A stretch of 64,000 bases of DNA from Archangium sp. Its GTDB lineage: Bacteria > Myxococcota > Myxococcia > Myxococcales > Myxococcaceae. The notes under the pieces are model-generated. The model made no database searches. It saw nothing but the letters and a program-made list of their open reading frames with translations, and had not been told where the DNA came from. This document shows positions 17,502 to 27,592 of this stretch, piece after piece. The stretch is from contig JAUXRX010000028.1 in the NCBI GenBank assembly GCA_030681645.1, positions 1-64,000 of the forward strand, read 5' to 3'. Each line of letters begins with the position of its first letter. The first letter of the stretch is position 1. Position numbers and translations under genes: made by a program.

Positions 17502-17897
17502 CGAGATCACCACTGCGCCATCGTCCTGCACCGTGACGTACCCATCGTCGAAGACGGCATCGAGGTCGCGTTCGAAGGCCAGCAGCGGGGCGTCAGGCAG
17601 GCTGCGCGAGAGTTGAAAGGCCCGGCGGACGAGCCGATGAAGTGCGGCCAGATCGCTTGCAGCCAGCGCAGCGCTCGCACCGGCGGGCAGCGAAGTGTTG
17701 GTGGCGGACCCATGCTCGCCCATCGCCGCGACCACGTGGGCCTGCGAGAAGGCGGCGACGAAGCCATCAGTCAGCCACAGCTCGAGCGCTGCTTGTGTGC
17801 TGGCGAAGTGCAGCCAGGACTCGTGCTCATCGAGCGCGCGGTCGAAGCCGTTGTCGTTGGCGAGCTTGTTGAGCCGGGTGCGGAGTTGCGGCGTCAC
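17478..17897 (-). CDS. Hypothetical protein, third gene of the DUF4365-like module
   Basis: A 139-residue cytosolic, mostly helical protein with no recognised family (MTPQLRTRLNKLANDNGFDRALDE... FASTQAALELWLTDGF...). It ends in an acidic beta-like segment (DDGYVTVQDDGAVVISSVL). It lies six bases downstream of the 367-residue gene and on the same strand as the two preceding genes, so it is probably translated from the same message. Its role is unknown; it could be a partner or an immunity-type protein for the module. Confidence 0.65.
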   Translation of the reverse strand: MTPQLRTRLNKLANDNGFDRALDEHESWLHFASTQAALELWLTDGFVAAFSQAHVVAAMGEHGSATNTSLPAGASAALAASDLAALHRLVRRAFQLSRSLPDAPLLAFERDLDAVFDDGYVTVQDDGAVVISSVLPETA

Positions 17898-17903
17898 GTC
17901 GCC

Positions 17904-19007
17904 TCATTCCTCAGTGGGGAGGACCTCGACGCCCGAGTGACGTGTGAGCTCCAGCGTTCGGCCCGCCTTGGTCAGGGTGCCGATCAATCGAACTCGTTGC
18001 CCGTCGAGGTGCGCCTGCCCGGCGATCTGATGTTGGGCCGCGTCGACACGCACCTTCACTCGGCTCTCGCCGAACCCCTCCACGAAGCTGGCGACCGTGA
18101 TCCACGCGTCCGGCGCACCGGGCGCGCGGCTGATCGCGATGACGTAGCCCTCGAGTTCGGTGTTGCTGACGGGCGATTGCTCTCGAAGCGCCCGAGCGAC
18201 GTGCCGGTAGTGTCGGAACGCGGCCTGGGGAAGACGGATGGCGGTAGCGAAATCGGCCTCCGGCGGCGCGCCCAGCCAATTCACGCTCACCTCGAGCGCC
18301 GCACGATTTCCCTCGGGCTCCAGGTCTGCGAGGGCGTCGAGGAAGTTGGAGCTCACGCCCTGTTGGTGTGCGGTGAGGAGACGCGCAGGGTCACCAGCGG
18401 CGCGCTCTGACGTCCGGAGGGCAGTGAAGAGAAGGCGGCTGGTGCGCCGCCCGAACTCCTCATCGATCGAGAGTTGGCCCACCGGCGGTTGCACGGGAAC
18501 CAGCAGTGACGCCACATAGCTGCCGCGTTCGCTCTGTCGTTCGCGGCACTGGTCAAGCAGCGCTACCGCCCGCTGCTGGCTGAGGCGTGGGTAGCTGGGC
18601 GCGGGCGAGATCGCGGCGTGCGCCGCCGACAACAGGAGGTTCTTGAGTGCCCTGCGTAGCTCGATGGATTGGTTGATGCCCAGTGTGCCCGACTCAGTGG
18701 CCTCGCTGTCGATGCGGAAACGCAGGAGGTCGCCCGGTGGCGTCAGCAGGTCGTTGACGACTTCGAGGAGCGGGCGCGCCTCGACGCGGCTGAGCGTCTC
18801 AGCCAGCTCGCCCATGCGACGCTGATAGTCACCGAACGACTCGTCGAGCAGCACGGTGGCGACGACGTCTCCCTCGGGCGTTTGCCGCACATATCGAGCG
18901 ACGTCAGTGCGCCTCGAATCGACCCCAACCCAGCCATGGGCTCGGAGGTAGTCGACGACGTTCGGCGCCCGGATGGCGTCGAGACCCTGAAGATCGATGG
19001 CGTTCAC
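17904..19007 (-). CDS. Hypothetical protein with OB-fold-like C-terminus, second gene of the module
   Basis: A 367-residue protein starting at GTG 19007, which overlaps the stop of the preceding gene as GTGA. The N-terminal part (APNVVDYLRAHGWVGVDSRR...) is followed by a helical middle. The last 90 residues (GYVIAISRAP... DAWITVASFVEG... AHLDGQRVRLIGTLTKAGR) have the strand pattern of an OB-fold, which often binds nucleic acid. No enzymatic motif is seen. It is translationally coupled to a DUF4365-like gene, a combination that hints at a defence or stress-response module. Function is unproven. Confidence 0.7.
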   Translation of the reverse strand: MNAIDLQGLDAIRAPNVVDYLRAHGWVGVDSRRTDVARYVRQTPEGDVVATVLLDESFGDYQRRMGELAETLSRVEARPLLEVVNDLLTPPGDLLRFRIDSEATESGTLGINQSIELRRALKNLLLSAAHAAISPAPSYPRLSQQRAVALLDQCRERQSERGSYVASLLVPVQPPVGQLSIDEEFGRRTSRLLFTALRTSERAAGDPARLLTAHQQGVSSNFLDALADLEPEGNRAALEVSVNWLGAPPEADFATAIRLPQAAFRHYRHVARALREQSPVSNTELEGYVIAISRAPGAPDAWITVASFVEGFGESRVKVRVDAAQHQIAGQAHLDGQRVRLIGTLTKAGRTLELTRHSGVEVLPTEE

Positions 19008-19390
19008 AGTGGCTCTTCCCGACTCACGCGTACCATCATCGCGCGAAGCGCGTCTGGCGTGAACGGCTGGCTGAACGGCACCGGCACGACCTTCGATTCG
19101 CCTTCGGTGATCGGCTCGAGGCGGCGAGCGACCGTGAAGTAAGCGCACTTGCGCAGGACCAGTTGTTCGGCCGTGACAGTGACCCACTCGGCTGGGTCAG
19201 GCGGCAGCACCAGGACGACCAGGACCTTCTCCGCAAACGATCGGATGGTCAGGCGCTCGTACTGGGGGCGACGAATCTGGAGCGCGACGTGATCGCTGCG
19301 AATGAAGTTGACGCTGTTGGTGGCCTTGAGCTGCAGGTCGACCTTCGGGTCCGCAAGGAAGCCGCCGTTCGGAATGCCGGCCGCAGCCAC
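19004..19390 (-). CDS. DUF4365-like protein, apparently missing its 5' end
   Basis: The 128 residues from GTG 19390 show the DUF4365-type pattern: KVDLQLKAT, a central RPQYERLTIRS strand, VLVVLVLPPDPAEWVTVT, LVLRKCAYFTVAR and FTPDALRAMM near the end. DUF4365 proteins resemble nuclease-fold proteins. The same frame stays open upstream to 19495 and encodes what looks like more of the domain (ASACGFALGSWSQDQDCIDV), but no start codon is present there. The true N-terminus therefore seems lost or displaced at a junction with the RES remnant. It may be inactive. Confidence 0.6.
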   Translation of the reverse strand: MAAAGIPNGGFLADPKVDLQLKATNSVNFIRSDHVALQIRRPQYERLTIRSFAEKVLVVLVLPPDPAEWVTVTAEQLVLRKCAYFTVARRLEPITEGESKVVPVPFSQPFTPDALRAMMVRVSREEPL

Positions 19391-19517
19391 GGTGACGTCG
19401 ATGCAGTCCTGGTCCTGCGACCAGCTCCCGAGGGCAAAGCCGCACGCGCTGGCGACCGGGCCGTGAACTCGAACTCCGTCAACAGGCCTGCCGCCTCAAA
19501 GCGATTGTGCACCCGCG

Positions 19518-19865
19518 ATCACCTGGCGGGAGCTCAAAGAGGACAAGGCCCGCCCAGCCTACGAAGTGGGTCTCTTTCACTTCTTGGCGCCTGGGACCGA
19601 GTTGTTCCGGGCCCGGACCTTCACAGATGCTCCTGCTCCCGAAAGCGCCCTCGACTTTGGGCCCCCACCAGCGCATCTCGCGCGCGCCAGTCGTATGAGT
19701 GCCGCCGGCATTCCATTGCTCTACGCGGCCCTTGATCCTGCCACGGCAGAGCAAGAGGTCCCGATGCTGCAGGGGGAAATGGCGGCGGTGGGGTCCTTCG
19801 TCTCGACGCGTCCAACGCAGGCCGACCTCGCTTCAGATGGTTTCCTGAAGTTCGTCCAGAGGTGA
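19518..19865 (+). pseudogene. RES-domain (NAD+ phosphorylase toxin-like) remnant
   Basis: The open frame from about 19518 encodes ELFRARTFTDAP, FGPPPAHLARASRMSAAGIP and LYAALDPATAEQEV, the central block of a RES-domain protein. RES proteins act as toxins that degrade NAD+, or as related enzymes. The reading frame has no good start codon (a GTG at 19566 lies inside the domain), and it stops shortly after VGSFVSTRP, where a full protein would run on for about 100 residues. Both ends are thus missing. It is convergent with the DUF4365-like gene, overlapping its open 5' extension. Confidence 0.6.
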
Positions 19866-19958
19866 GTGCCGAGCGGCTTCTGCATCTCAGAAGCCATGAC
19901 GCGACGCGCAGCTTGAATTCGCTCGACCGCGCCGCCCCGGTGGAGGATGCCCACCGGC

Positions 19959-22253
<2,295 letters not shown>

Positions 22254-22263
22254 CCAGCCCGGC

Positions 22264-22326
22264 CCCCGACTTCGCTCGGGCTGAACGGATTCGGAAAAGG
22301 TCCGTTCACGCCGAGCGGAGTCGAGG
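22264..22326. repeat. Hairpin repeat of the 26-bp family (copy A)
   Basis: The left arm 22264-22289 and the right arm 22301-22326 are 26-bp inverted copies with 4 mismatches, separated by 11 bases. It lies ten bases after the stop of the malic enzyme gene and 16 bases before the zinc-ribbon gene. A mirror-image copy lies on the other side of that gene at 22747-22806. It may act as a terminator-like hairpin. Confidence 0.8.
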
Positions 22327-22342
22327 CGCTAGAGTCACGCTC

Positions 22343-22738
22343 ATGACCGCACGCACCTGCCCCGGTTGTTCAGCCCAGATGCGCCCTTTCCCCGCGGGAA
22401 AGGTCGAACTCGATCGTTGCACCTTCTGCAGCGGCCTCTGGTTCGACGGTGGCGAGCTCGAGGCGCTGCTGGGCAAGAAGCTCCCCGCGACGCTCGACCC
22501 CGACGTCGTCACCTCGCGCAAGTGCCCGGCCGACAACCTCTCGATGCAGGCCGCCGTGGTCGCCGGCCTGCGGGTGGAGTTCTGCACGAAGTGCCACGGC
22601 GTCTTCCTGGACGACGGCGAGATGGTGGCGCTCAACGGCGGCAAGCCGGTACGCATCGAGCGGGGCCAGGCGCCGGTGCGGCCCGAGGCCGCCGTGAAGG
22701 ACGACGTGATGGGCTGGCTCGACAAGCTCGGCGCTTGA
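22343..22738 (+). CDS. Protein with two TFIIB-type zinc ribbons
   Basis: A 131-residue protein with two zinc-ribbon units. Unit one pairs CPGC (residues 6-9) with CTFCSGLWFDGGEL (26-39). Unit two pairs the Cys of RKCPADNL with CTKCHGVFLDDGEM (81-94). The spacing and the C-x2-C-x-G-x-W/F-x-D-x-GE/EM pattern fit the zf-TFIIB family of small zinc proteins. Their role is generally unknown. The gene is flanked on both sides by inverted hairpin repeats. It is not part of an obvious operon. Confidence 0.8.
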   Translation: MTARTCPGCSAQMRPFPAGKVELDRCTFCSGLWFDGGELEALLGKKLPATLDPDVVTSRKCPADNLSMQAAVVAGLRVEFCTKCHGVFLDDGEMVALNGGKPVRIERGQAPVRPEAAVKDDVMGWLDKLGA

Positions 22739-22746
22739 CCGGAGCG

Positions 22747-22806
22747 CCTCGACTCCGCTCGGCGTGAACGGTACGGGCCCACCGTTCAGCCCGAGCGAAG
22801 TCGAGG
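22747..22806. repeat. Hairpin repeat of the 26-bp family (copy B, mirror image of copy A)
   Basis: The arms 22747-22772 (CCTCGACTCCGCTCGGCG...) and 22781-22806 are inverted copies. The arm sequences are the same two variants as in copy A but in reversed order, so the pair A/B brackets the zinc-ribbon gene as one large inverted repeat. It sits between the stops of two convergent genes, a natural place for a bidirectional terminator. Confidence 0.8.
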
Positions 22807-22811
22807 GCCGC

Positions 22812-23816
22812 TCAGCCTCCCGCGGCCTTCGGCAGGTACTTCTCCACCAGGCCCTTGATGGCCGCGATGCTGAGCGGCTTGGCCAGGCAGTCGGTGGCGC
22901 CGGCCTGATCAGCCACCTGCTCGAGCCGGTTCCCCATCGCCGAGAGCAGGATGATGGGCAGCGCCGAGAGCGCGGTGTCGCCCCGCAGCGTCTGGCACAG
23001 CTCGGTGCCGTCGATGCCCGGCATGAGCACGTCGAGCAGCACCAGCCGCGGCCTCAGGGTGCGGGTGAGCTCGAGGGCCTCGTCGCCGCGGGCCGTGGTG
23101 GTGACGCTGCAGCCCACCGAGCGCACCACCCGGGTGACGAACTCGAGGATCTGCGGGTCGTCATCGGCCACCAGCACGTCGGTGCGGGGCCGCTGGGGCA
23201 GCGCGCTCTCTTGTGCCCGCAGCGCCTTCACGCACGACGCGATGAGGATGGTGGTGGCGTCGTCGAGCGTGTCGAACTGGAGGCCCAGGGCGCCGGGCTG
23301 GGCGCGCGTCCACACGCTCACGCCGGACAACGTGAGCGGCTCCCCCTCGGGCAGCGTCACGTTCACCAGGACGCGGGTGTTCGGGTCGGGCGGGTCCGCG
23401 ATGCTCAGCGACAGGCCTGATTGAGAGAGGCTGGTCACCTCGGCCACCGCCTCGCGCGGCGCCAGCAGCCTCGCGGGCAGCCGGCAGTCGACGCGCGGGT
23501 GCCGTCGCCCGGTGAGGCGCTGCGGCGTGCGCTCGAGCCCCAGCACCAGGCAACACCGGCTGACCTCGAGCTCGTCGAACGAGAGGAACACGCCCGCGGG
23601 GAAGCGGCCGCCCGCGGCCCGGCAGCCCCACACCTCGCCGCTGAGCACGAGCGGCGCGGTGAGGTCGGGCACCTCCACCGACACCTTCACCGCCTCGCCC
23701 ACCGTCCAGGTGTCGTTCGAGGGCACGAAGACGTTCGAGGCCGAGCGCACCACGTCGCTCCACACGCTGAAGCGGTCGCTGAACTTCAAGACGAGAGGAG
23801 CTCGGGCGGTGTCCAC
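22812..23816 (-). CDS. PilZ-receiver protein, putative cyclic-di-GMP effector
   Basis: A 334-residue signalling protein. The N-terminal third resembles a PilZ-like beta-barrel. The middle has a PilZ domain with the arginine motif GRRHPR (about residues 103-108) and the second motif SLSQSGLSL, both needed to bind cyclic di-GMP. The C-terminal 120 residues are a response-regulator receiver (DVLVADDDPQ, phosphoacceptor Asp in VLLDVLMPG, Thr/Ser-Lys pair in CLAKPLS). It would combine second-messenger and phosphorylation inputs, and similar proteins influence motility in myxobacteria. No histidine kinase lies beside it. Confidence 0.88.
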   Translation of the reverse strand: MDTARAPLVLKFSDRFSVWSDVVRSASNVFVPSNDTWTVGEAVKVSVEVPDLTAPLVLSGEVWGCRAAGGRFPAGVFLSFDELEVSRCCLVLGLERTPQRLTGRRHPRVDCRLPARLLAPREAVAEVTSLSQSGLSLSIADPPDPNTRVLVNVTLPEGEPLTLSGVSVWTRAQPGALGLQFDTLDDATTILIASCVKALRAQESALPQRPRTDVLVADDDPQILEFVTRVVRSVGCSVTTTARGDEALELTRTLRPRLVLLDVLMPGIDGTELCQTLRGDTALSALPIILLSAMGNRLEQVADQAGATDCLAKPLSIAAIKGLVEKYLPKAAGG

Positions 23817-23955
23817 GGTGGCGAGGCTATTACACCGGGGCTTACTCCTTGCGCACGGTGGGCCGCCGCGCTGCAGAACCTGCGCTGTTCCCCTCCATCG
23901 CCCTCGTGGGCCCGTGGCACGCGTGATGCGTCTTCCGGCCTCCGGAGGTCAGCTC

Positions 23956-24408
23956 ATGAGGGCCAGCCGGGTGATGACGAAGACGGTGGAATGCATCACG
24001 CCCGAGGTGACGCTCGAGCGCGCCTGGAAGCTGATGCAGACCCACCAGGTGCGCCACCTGCCCGTGCTGTGGGGCGACAAGGTGGCGGGCATCCTCTCTG
24101 ACCGCGACCTGCTCGCGCTGGCGAACCGCGGCGTGGGCGGGGAGTTCGAGTTTCCGCCCGGCACCGTCGCCGACGCGATGACCACCAAGCCCTTCACCGC
24201 GCTGGCCACCGCGACCGTGGCGACGCTGGCCAGGCTGATGCTCGACGCGCACATCGACTCCATCCCCATCGTGACGAAGGACGACACCCTGGTGGGCCTG
24301 GTGACCTCGGCTGATCTCCTCGAGCTGCTCACCGAGCCCGACCAGGTCTCCGACGTGTTGCCCTTCAGCTTCGCCCTGCGCAAGCCGAGCGAGCTGATGA
24401 AGGGTTGA
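23956..24408 (+). CDS. CBS-domain pair protein
   Basis: A 150-residue stand-alone pair of CBS domains. CBS1 covers about residues 6-58 (VMTKTVECITPEVTL... VRHLPVLWGDKVAGILSDRDLL). CBS2 covers 74-126 (AMTTKPFTALATATV... IDSIPIVTKDDTLVGLVTSADLL). Such pairs bind adenine nucleotides and sense energy state. I chose the ATG at 23956, with CGGAGG eight bases upstream. A second CBS protein is encoded at 42923-43426. No neighbour indicates the partner. Confidence 0.9.
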   Translation: MRASRVMTKTVECITPEVTLERAWKLMQTHQVRHLPVLWGDKVAGILSDRDLLALANRGVGGEFEFPPGTVADAMTTKPFTALATATVATLARLMLDAHIDSIPIVTKDDTLVGLVTSADLLELLTEPDQVSDVLPFSFALRKPSELMKG

Positions 24409-24420
24409 ACCCCCCGTTGC

Positions 24421-26784
24421 TCAGGGGGGGCAGGCGGTCATCCCCCCCGAGCTCGCCGCGGGGCTGACGACCGACGAGGTGACGGTGCAGGTGTTTCGCG
24501 CGTTGAGCCGAATGCGTCCCACGCCGCCGCCAGCGCCACCACCTCCGGCGTTGTTGGCTGTCGCTGCGTCTCCCCGCGCGGCCCCGAAGCTGCGCGTGCC
24601 GCCAGTGCCTCCATTGCCCGCGTTGTTCTGCGCGTTGCCCCCGAGCGCTGCCACGTCGGCGTCTCTCCTTCCGTCTGCGCCGGCCGTGCCCGCGTTGTTG
24701 TCCCGCCCAGCGCCGCCGCCGCCGCCGTTGGCGGTGAGCCGCGCTTGATCCACCAACAGCGACAGCGCCTCGAGCAGGATGGCCCCGCCGCTGCCGCCGC
24801 CGCCGCCGCTGGGGAAGGCGTTGCCGCCGCTGGGGTCGATGCCTCTGTCTCCTCCGCGTCCTGGCGCCGTCACGGTGCCGGTGGCCAGCACGCTGAGGGT
24901 GCCGGTCGCCGAGATCTGCACGGCGCCGCCGCCTTCTCCACCCGCGCCTCCGAATCCGCCGCGGTTGCTGCCCGTGCCTCCGCTGCAGCCGCCGCGCAGG
25001 GGCTGGAGCGCGGCCTGCCCGTTGGGGGCCCCGAACTGGCCACCGGTGCCCAGCGTCGCCGAAGCCATGTCACCACCACCGATGCCGCCGTCGGTTCCGA
25101 AGCCGCCGCCGCCACCTCCGCCGGTGACCCCGTTGCTTCCGTTGCCACAGGCCGCGGGCGCGCCCGGGTTCTGCGCCAGCACCGTGCCGGCGATGACGGC
25201 GTTGCCGAGCACCGCGAAGATGACCGGCCTGGCGCCGTTGATGGTGAGCGTGGCGCCAGCGTCCACCGTGAAGGAGTTGACCTGGATGAGCAGGGTCTGC
25301 TGGCCGCCGTCCTGCGTGAAGAGGGTGTGCGGCGGCATCGTGCCACCGGTGATGGTCGCGCTGTCGGTGTCCAGCGTGCGGTTCCCCCTCACCGCGAGCG
25401 CGAACCCGCCGTCGTTGGGCAGCTGCGCCTCGGGGAAGTTGCTCGGCACGTAGGGGAAGAGCGCCGTGACGGTGGGGTTGCAGACGAAGCTCGGGTCACA
25501 GGTCCCCGCCACGGCCGTCCCCGCGTCGCAGGGCAGGCCGCTGCGCGTGCCGTAGAGACAACCACCCACGGCGTCGCAGCCGGTGGTGGCGCCGTGGCAC
25601 TGCGTGGGCGGCGTGGTGCACGAGACGGGCGTGCCGGCGCAGCCGCCGTCGCCGTCGCAGGTGTCGTTGATGGTGCAGTTGAGGTTGTCGCTGCAGGTGC
25701 CGGAGCCAGCGGGCCGCGGCGGGTTGAAGCAGGTGCCCGCCGGCTCCTGGCAGGTGCCCACCGGAGAGAGGCAGGTATTCGAAGGTGCCGGGCAGGTGAC
25801 CTGGGTGCCCTGGCAGGAGCCCGCGTTGCAGGTGTCGCCCGTGGTGCAGCCCAGCAGGTCGCTGCAGCTGCCGCCGGTGAGGGCGGTGTACTGGCAGCTC
25901 GCGCCGGCGTCGGGCAGGCACAGGCCGATGGCCGAGTAGCAGATGCCCGCATTCGGCGGCGTCGTGCACATCACGTCGCCGGTCTTCTCGCAGCCGCCGT
26001 CAGCGACGCACTGGTCGCCCGTGGTGCACGAGTTCGAGTCGCTGCACGTCGAGCCCGGCACGCAGTCGGGGTCGGCGCAGTCGATGAGCCCGTCGCCGTT
26101 GTTGTCCAGGCCGTCGTTGCAGGGTGACTCGTTCGGCCCGATGCACACGGCGCCCATGCAGGTCGCGTTGGCGCCGCACGGCTGGGTGTCGCAGCTGGGC
26201 TGTTGGCAATCGACCAGCGGATCGCAGTTGTCGTCGATGGCGTTGTTGCAGACCTCGGCGGCGCCGGGGCGGATGGCGGGGTTGGTGTCGTCGCAGTCGG
26301 CGGGCAACGGCGAGCCGTCGTTGTCGTTGTCGATGCCCGCATCCATTCCCGCATCGGTCCCGCCGTCCCGGCCCGCGTCGGGTCCACCGTCGCCGCTCGC
26401 ATTGGCGCGCACGGTGAGGGTGAGCGACTTCGCGGGATTGCCGAAGGTGCCGTCGGCAGCCTCGCTCACCTCGCCCGAGAGCATGGTGCACTCGACGTCG
26501 ACGTAGCCCAGCGCCTGCACGGTGACCGGGCTCTCGAAGCCGTCGCTGTAGATCGCCACCTGGAGCGACGTCTTCGTGCCCACCACGATCGGCTTCGTCT
26601 CCTTCGTGGTGGTGCCGTCGGTCGCCGTCACCTTCACGCAGCGGCTGATCAACCCCGGCTCGAGGGTGACGACCACCTCGAGGCCGCCCGTGCCCGGCTT
26701 CGCGGAGCAACCCGCGACCAGCGCTGACAGTGCGACGACGCCGACCCGCAAGGACGGAAGGAGACCTGCCAGAGCAGTGCGCAT
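24421..26784 (-). CDS. Large Cys-rich lipoprotein with MopE-like motifs and a Gly-rich C-terminus
   Basis: A 787-residue lipoprotein starting at ATG 26784, with the lipobox LVAGC. After an N-terminal beta domain and an Asp/Ala-Gly linker (DAGRDGGTDAGMDAG) comes a MopE-type motif: DNDGSPLPADCDD, then PGAAEVCNNAIDDNCD and a second CNDGLDNNGDGLIDCADPDC. These Asp/Asn-rich loops probably bind calcium. A Cys-rich region follows with many C-x(5-10)-C spacings, and the last 300 residues are Gly/Asn-rich with repeated GGGGGG runs and parallel-beta character. It is a surface protein of the kind common in myxobacteria, with no assigned role. Confidence 0.85.
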   Translation of the reverse strand: MRTALAGLLPSLRVGVVALSALVAGCSAKPGTGGLEVVVTLEPGLISRCVKVTATDGTTTKETKPIVVGTKTSLQVAIYSDGFESPVTVQALGYVDVECTMLSGEVSEAADGTFGNPAKSLTLTVRANASGDGGPDAGRDGGTDAGMDAGIDNDNDGSPLPADCDDTNPAIRPGAAEVCNNAIDDNCDPLVDCQQPSCDTQPCGANATCMGAVCIGPNESPCNDGLDNNGDGLIDCADPDCVPGSTCSDSNSCTTGDQCVADGGCEKTGDVMCTTPPNAGICYSAIGLCLPDAGASCQYTALTGGSCSDLLGCTTGDTCNAGSCQGTQVTCPAPSNTCLSPVGTCQEPAGTCFNPPRPAGSGTCSDNLNCTINDTCDGDGGCAGTPVSCTTPPTQCHGATTGCDAVGGCLYGTRSGLPCDAGTAVAGTCDPSFVCNPTVTALFPYVPSNFPEAQLPNDGGFALAVRGNRTLDTDSATITGGTMPPHTLFTQDGGQQTLLIQVNSFTVDAGATLTINGARPVIFAVLGNAVIAGTVLAQNPGAPAACGNGSNGVTGGGGGGGFGTDGGIGGGDMASATLGTGGQFGAPNGQAALQPLRGGCSGGTGSNRGGFGGAGGEGGGAVQISATGTLSVLATGTVTAPGRGGDRGIDPSGGNAFPSGGGGGSGGAILLEALSLLVDQARLTANGGGGGAGRDNNAGTAGADGRRDADVAALGGNAQNNAGNGGTGGTRSFGAARGDAATANNAGGGGAGGGVGRIRLNARNTCTVTSSVVSPAASSGGMTACPP

Positions 26785-26901
26785 GGGGACCGCGAGTGTC
26801 CCACTCTCGGCGCGGCTTGCGAAAGTTGAGTGCCCCATTTCCCCGCGGCCGAGGGCACGCTTGCCCACATCCTCCCACCGTCAATCAGCGGCGCGTCACT
26901 T

Positions 26902-27531
26902 TCATCCGGCGCGGGCAGACATCGGCCAGGGCACGAAGAGGACCTCCTTGAAGCCGACGGTGAGCAACAGCGCCCGCACCTGGCGCTCCGCAGACGCGCG
27001 GGCCCTCGCCTGCAGCGCGGCGTCGGCCTCGACCTCGCGCTGAAACGCGTCCTTCGCCAGCTCGAACAGCTTCGCGGTCTGCGCGCTGTCGAGGTTGCTG
27101 TCGATGACCTCGGTGTCTTCGGGGCGCAGCGAGACGTTCGCCTTGAGCGGGGGCAGGGCGAGCTCGATGCGCGCGCCGCTCACCCGCACCTGGTCCACCG
27201 TGAGCTTGCTCAGGTCGAGCCCCAGGCTCACGTCGGCGAAGACGAGCGCGCGGCCGGCCTTCGCCGCCACCGACTGCTTCACCCAGTTGAGGACGTCGCC
27301 CCACACCGTGCCCGCGGGCCCGGGCTCCGGCGCGAACGAGACGCGCTTGTAGAGCCGCACCTGCAGGGTCTCCAGCCGCGCCACCTCGCGGATCTGTTCC
27401 ACCAGCGCCGCCGGGTCGGGCGTGGCCGGTGGCTTCTCGCGCATGAACGAGAGCGCGAGCACGAAGCCGGCGCCCACCGCGAGGATCACCACGCCGAGCT
27501 TCGCCAACCACCGGAAGAGGAACGGAGGCAT
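26902..27531 (-). CDS. DUF4230 membrane-anchored protein
   Basis: A 209-residue protein with one N-terminal transmembrane helix (LAKLGVVILAVGAGFVLALSF). The soluble domain has the DUF4230 pattern: REVARLETLQVRLYKRVSF, VFADVSLGLDLSKL, IELALPPLKANVSLRPEDTEVIDSN and a C-terminal helix (AERQVRALLLTVGFKEVLFV). The family is found beside envelope functions, but its biochemistry is not defined. It lies in the same direction as the Hsp70-like gene, 61 bases downstream of it, so a shared transcript is possible. Confidence 0.85.
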   Translation of the reverse strand: MPPFLFRWLAKLGVVILAVGAGFVLALSFMREKPPATPDPAALVEQIREVARLETLQVRLYKRVSFAPEPGPAGTVWGDVLNWVKQSVAAKAGRALVFADVSLGLDLSKLTVDQVRVSGARIELALPPLKANVSLRPEDTEVIDSNLDSAQTAKLFELAKDAFQREVEADAALQARARASAERQVRALLLTVGFKEVLFVPWPMSARAG

Positions 27532-27592
27532 GGCTCCAGCGTGCCACGGGCGAGGCGAAGGAGACGCACACTTTGCTTCGCTCGCAGCGCGC

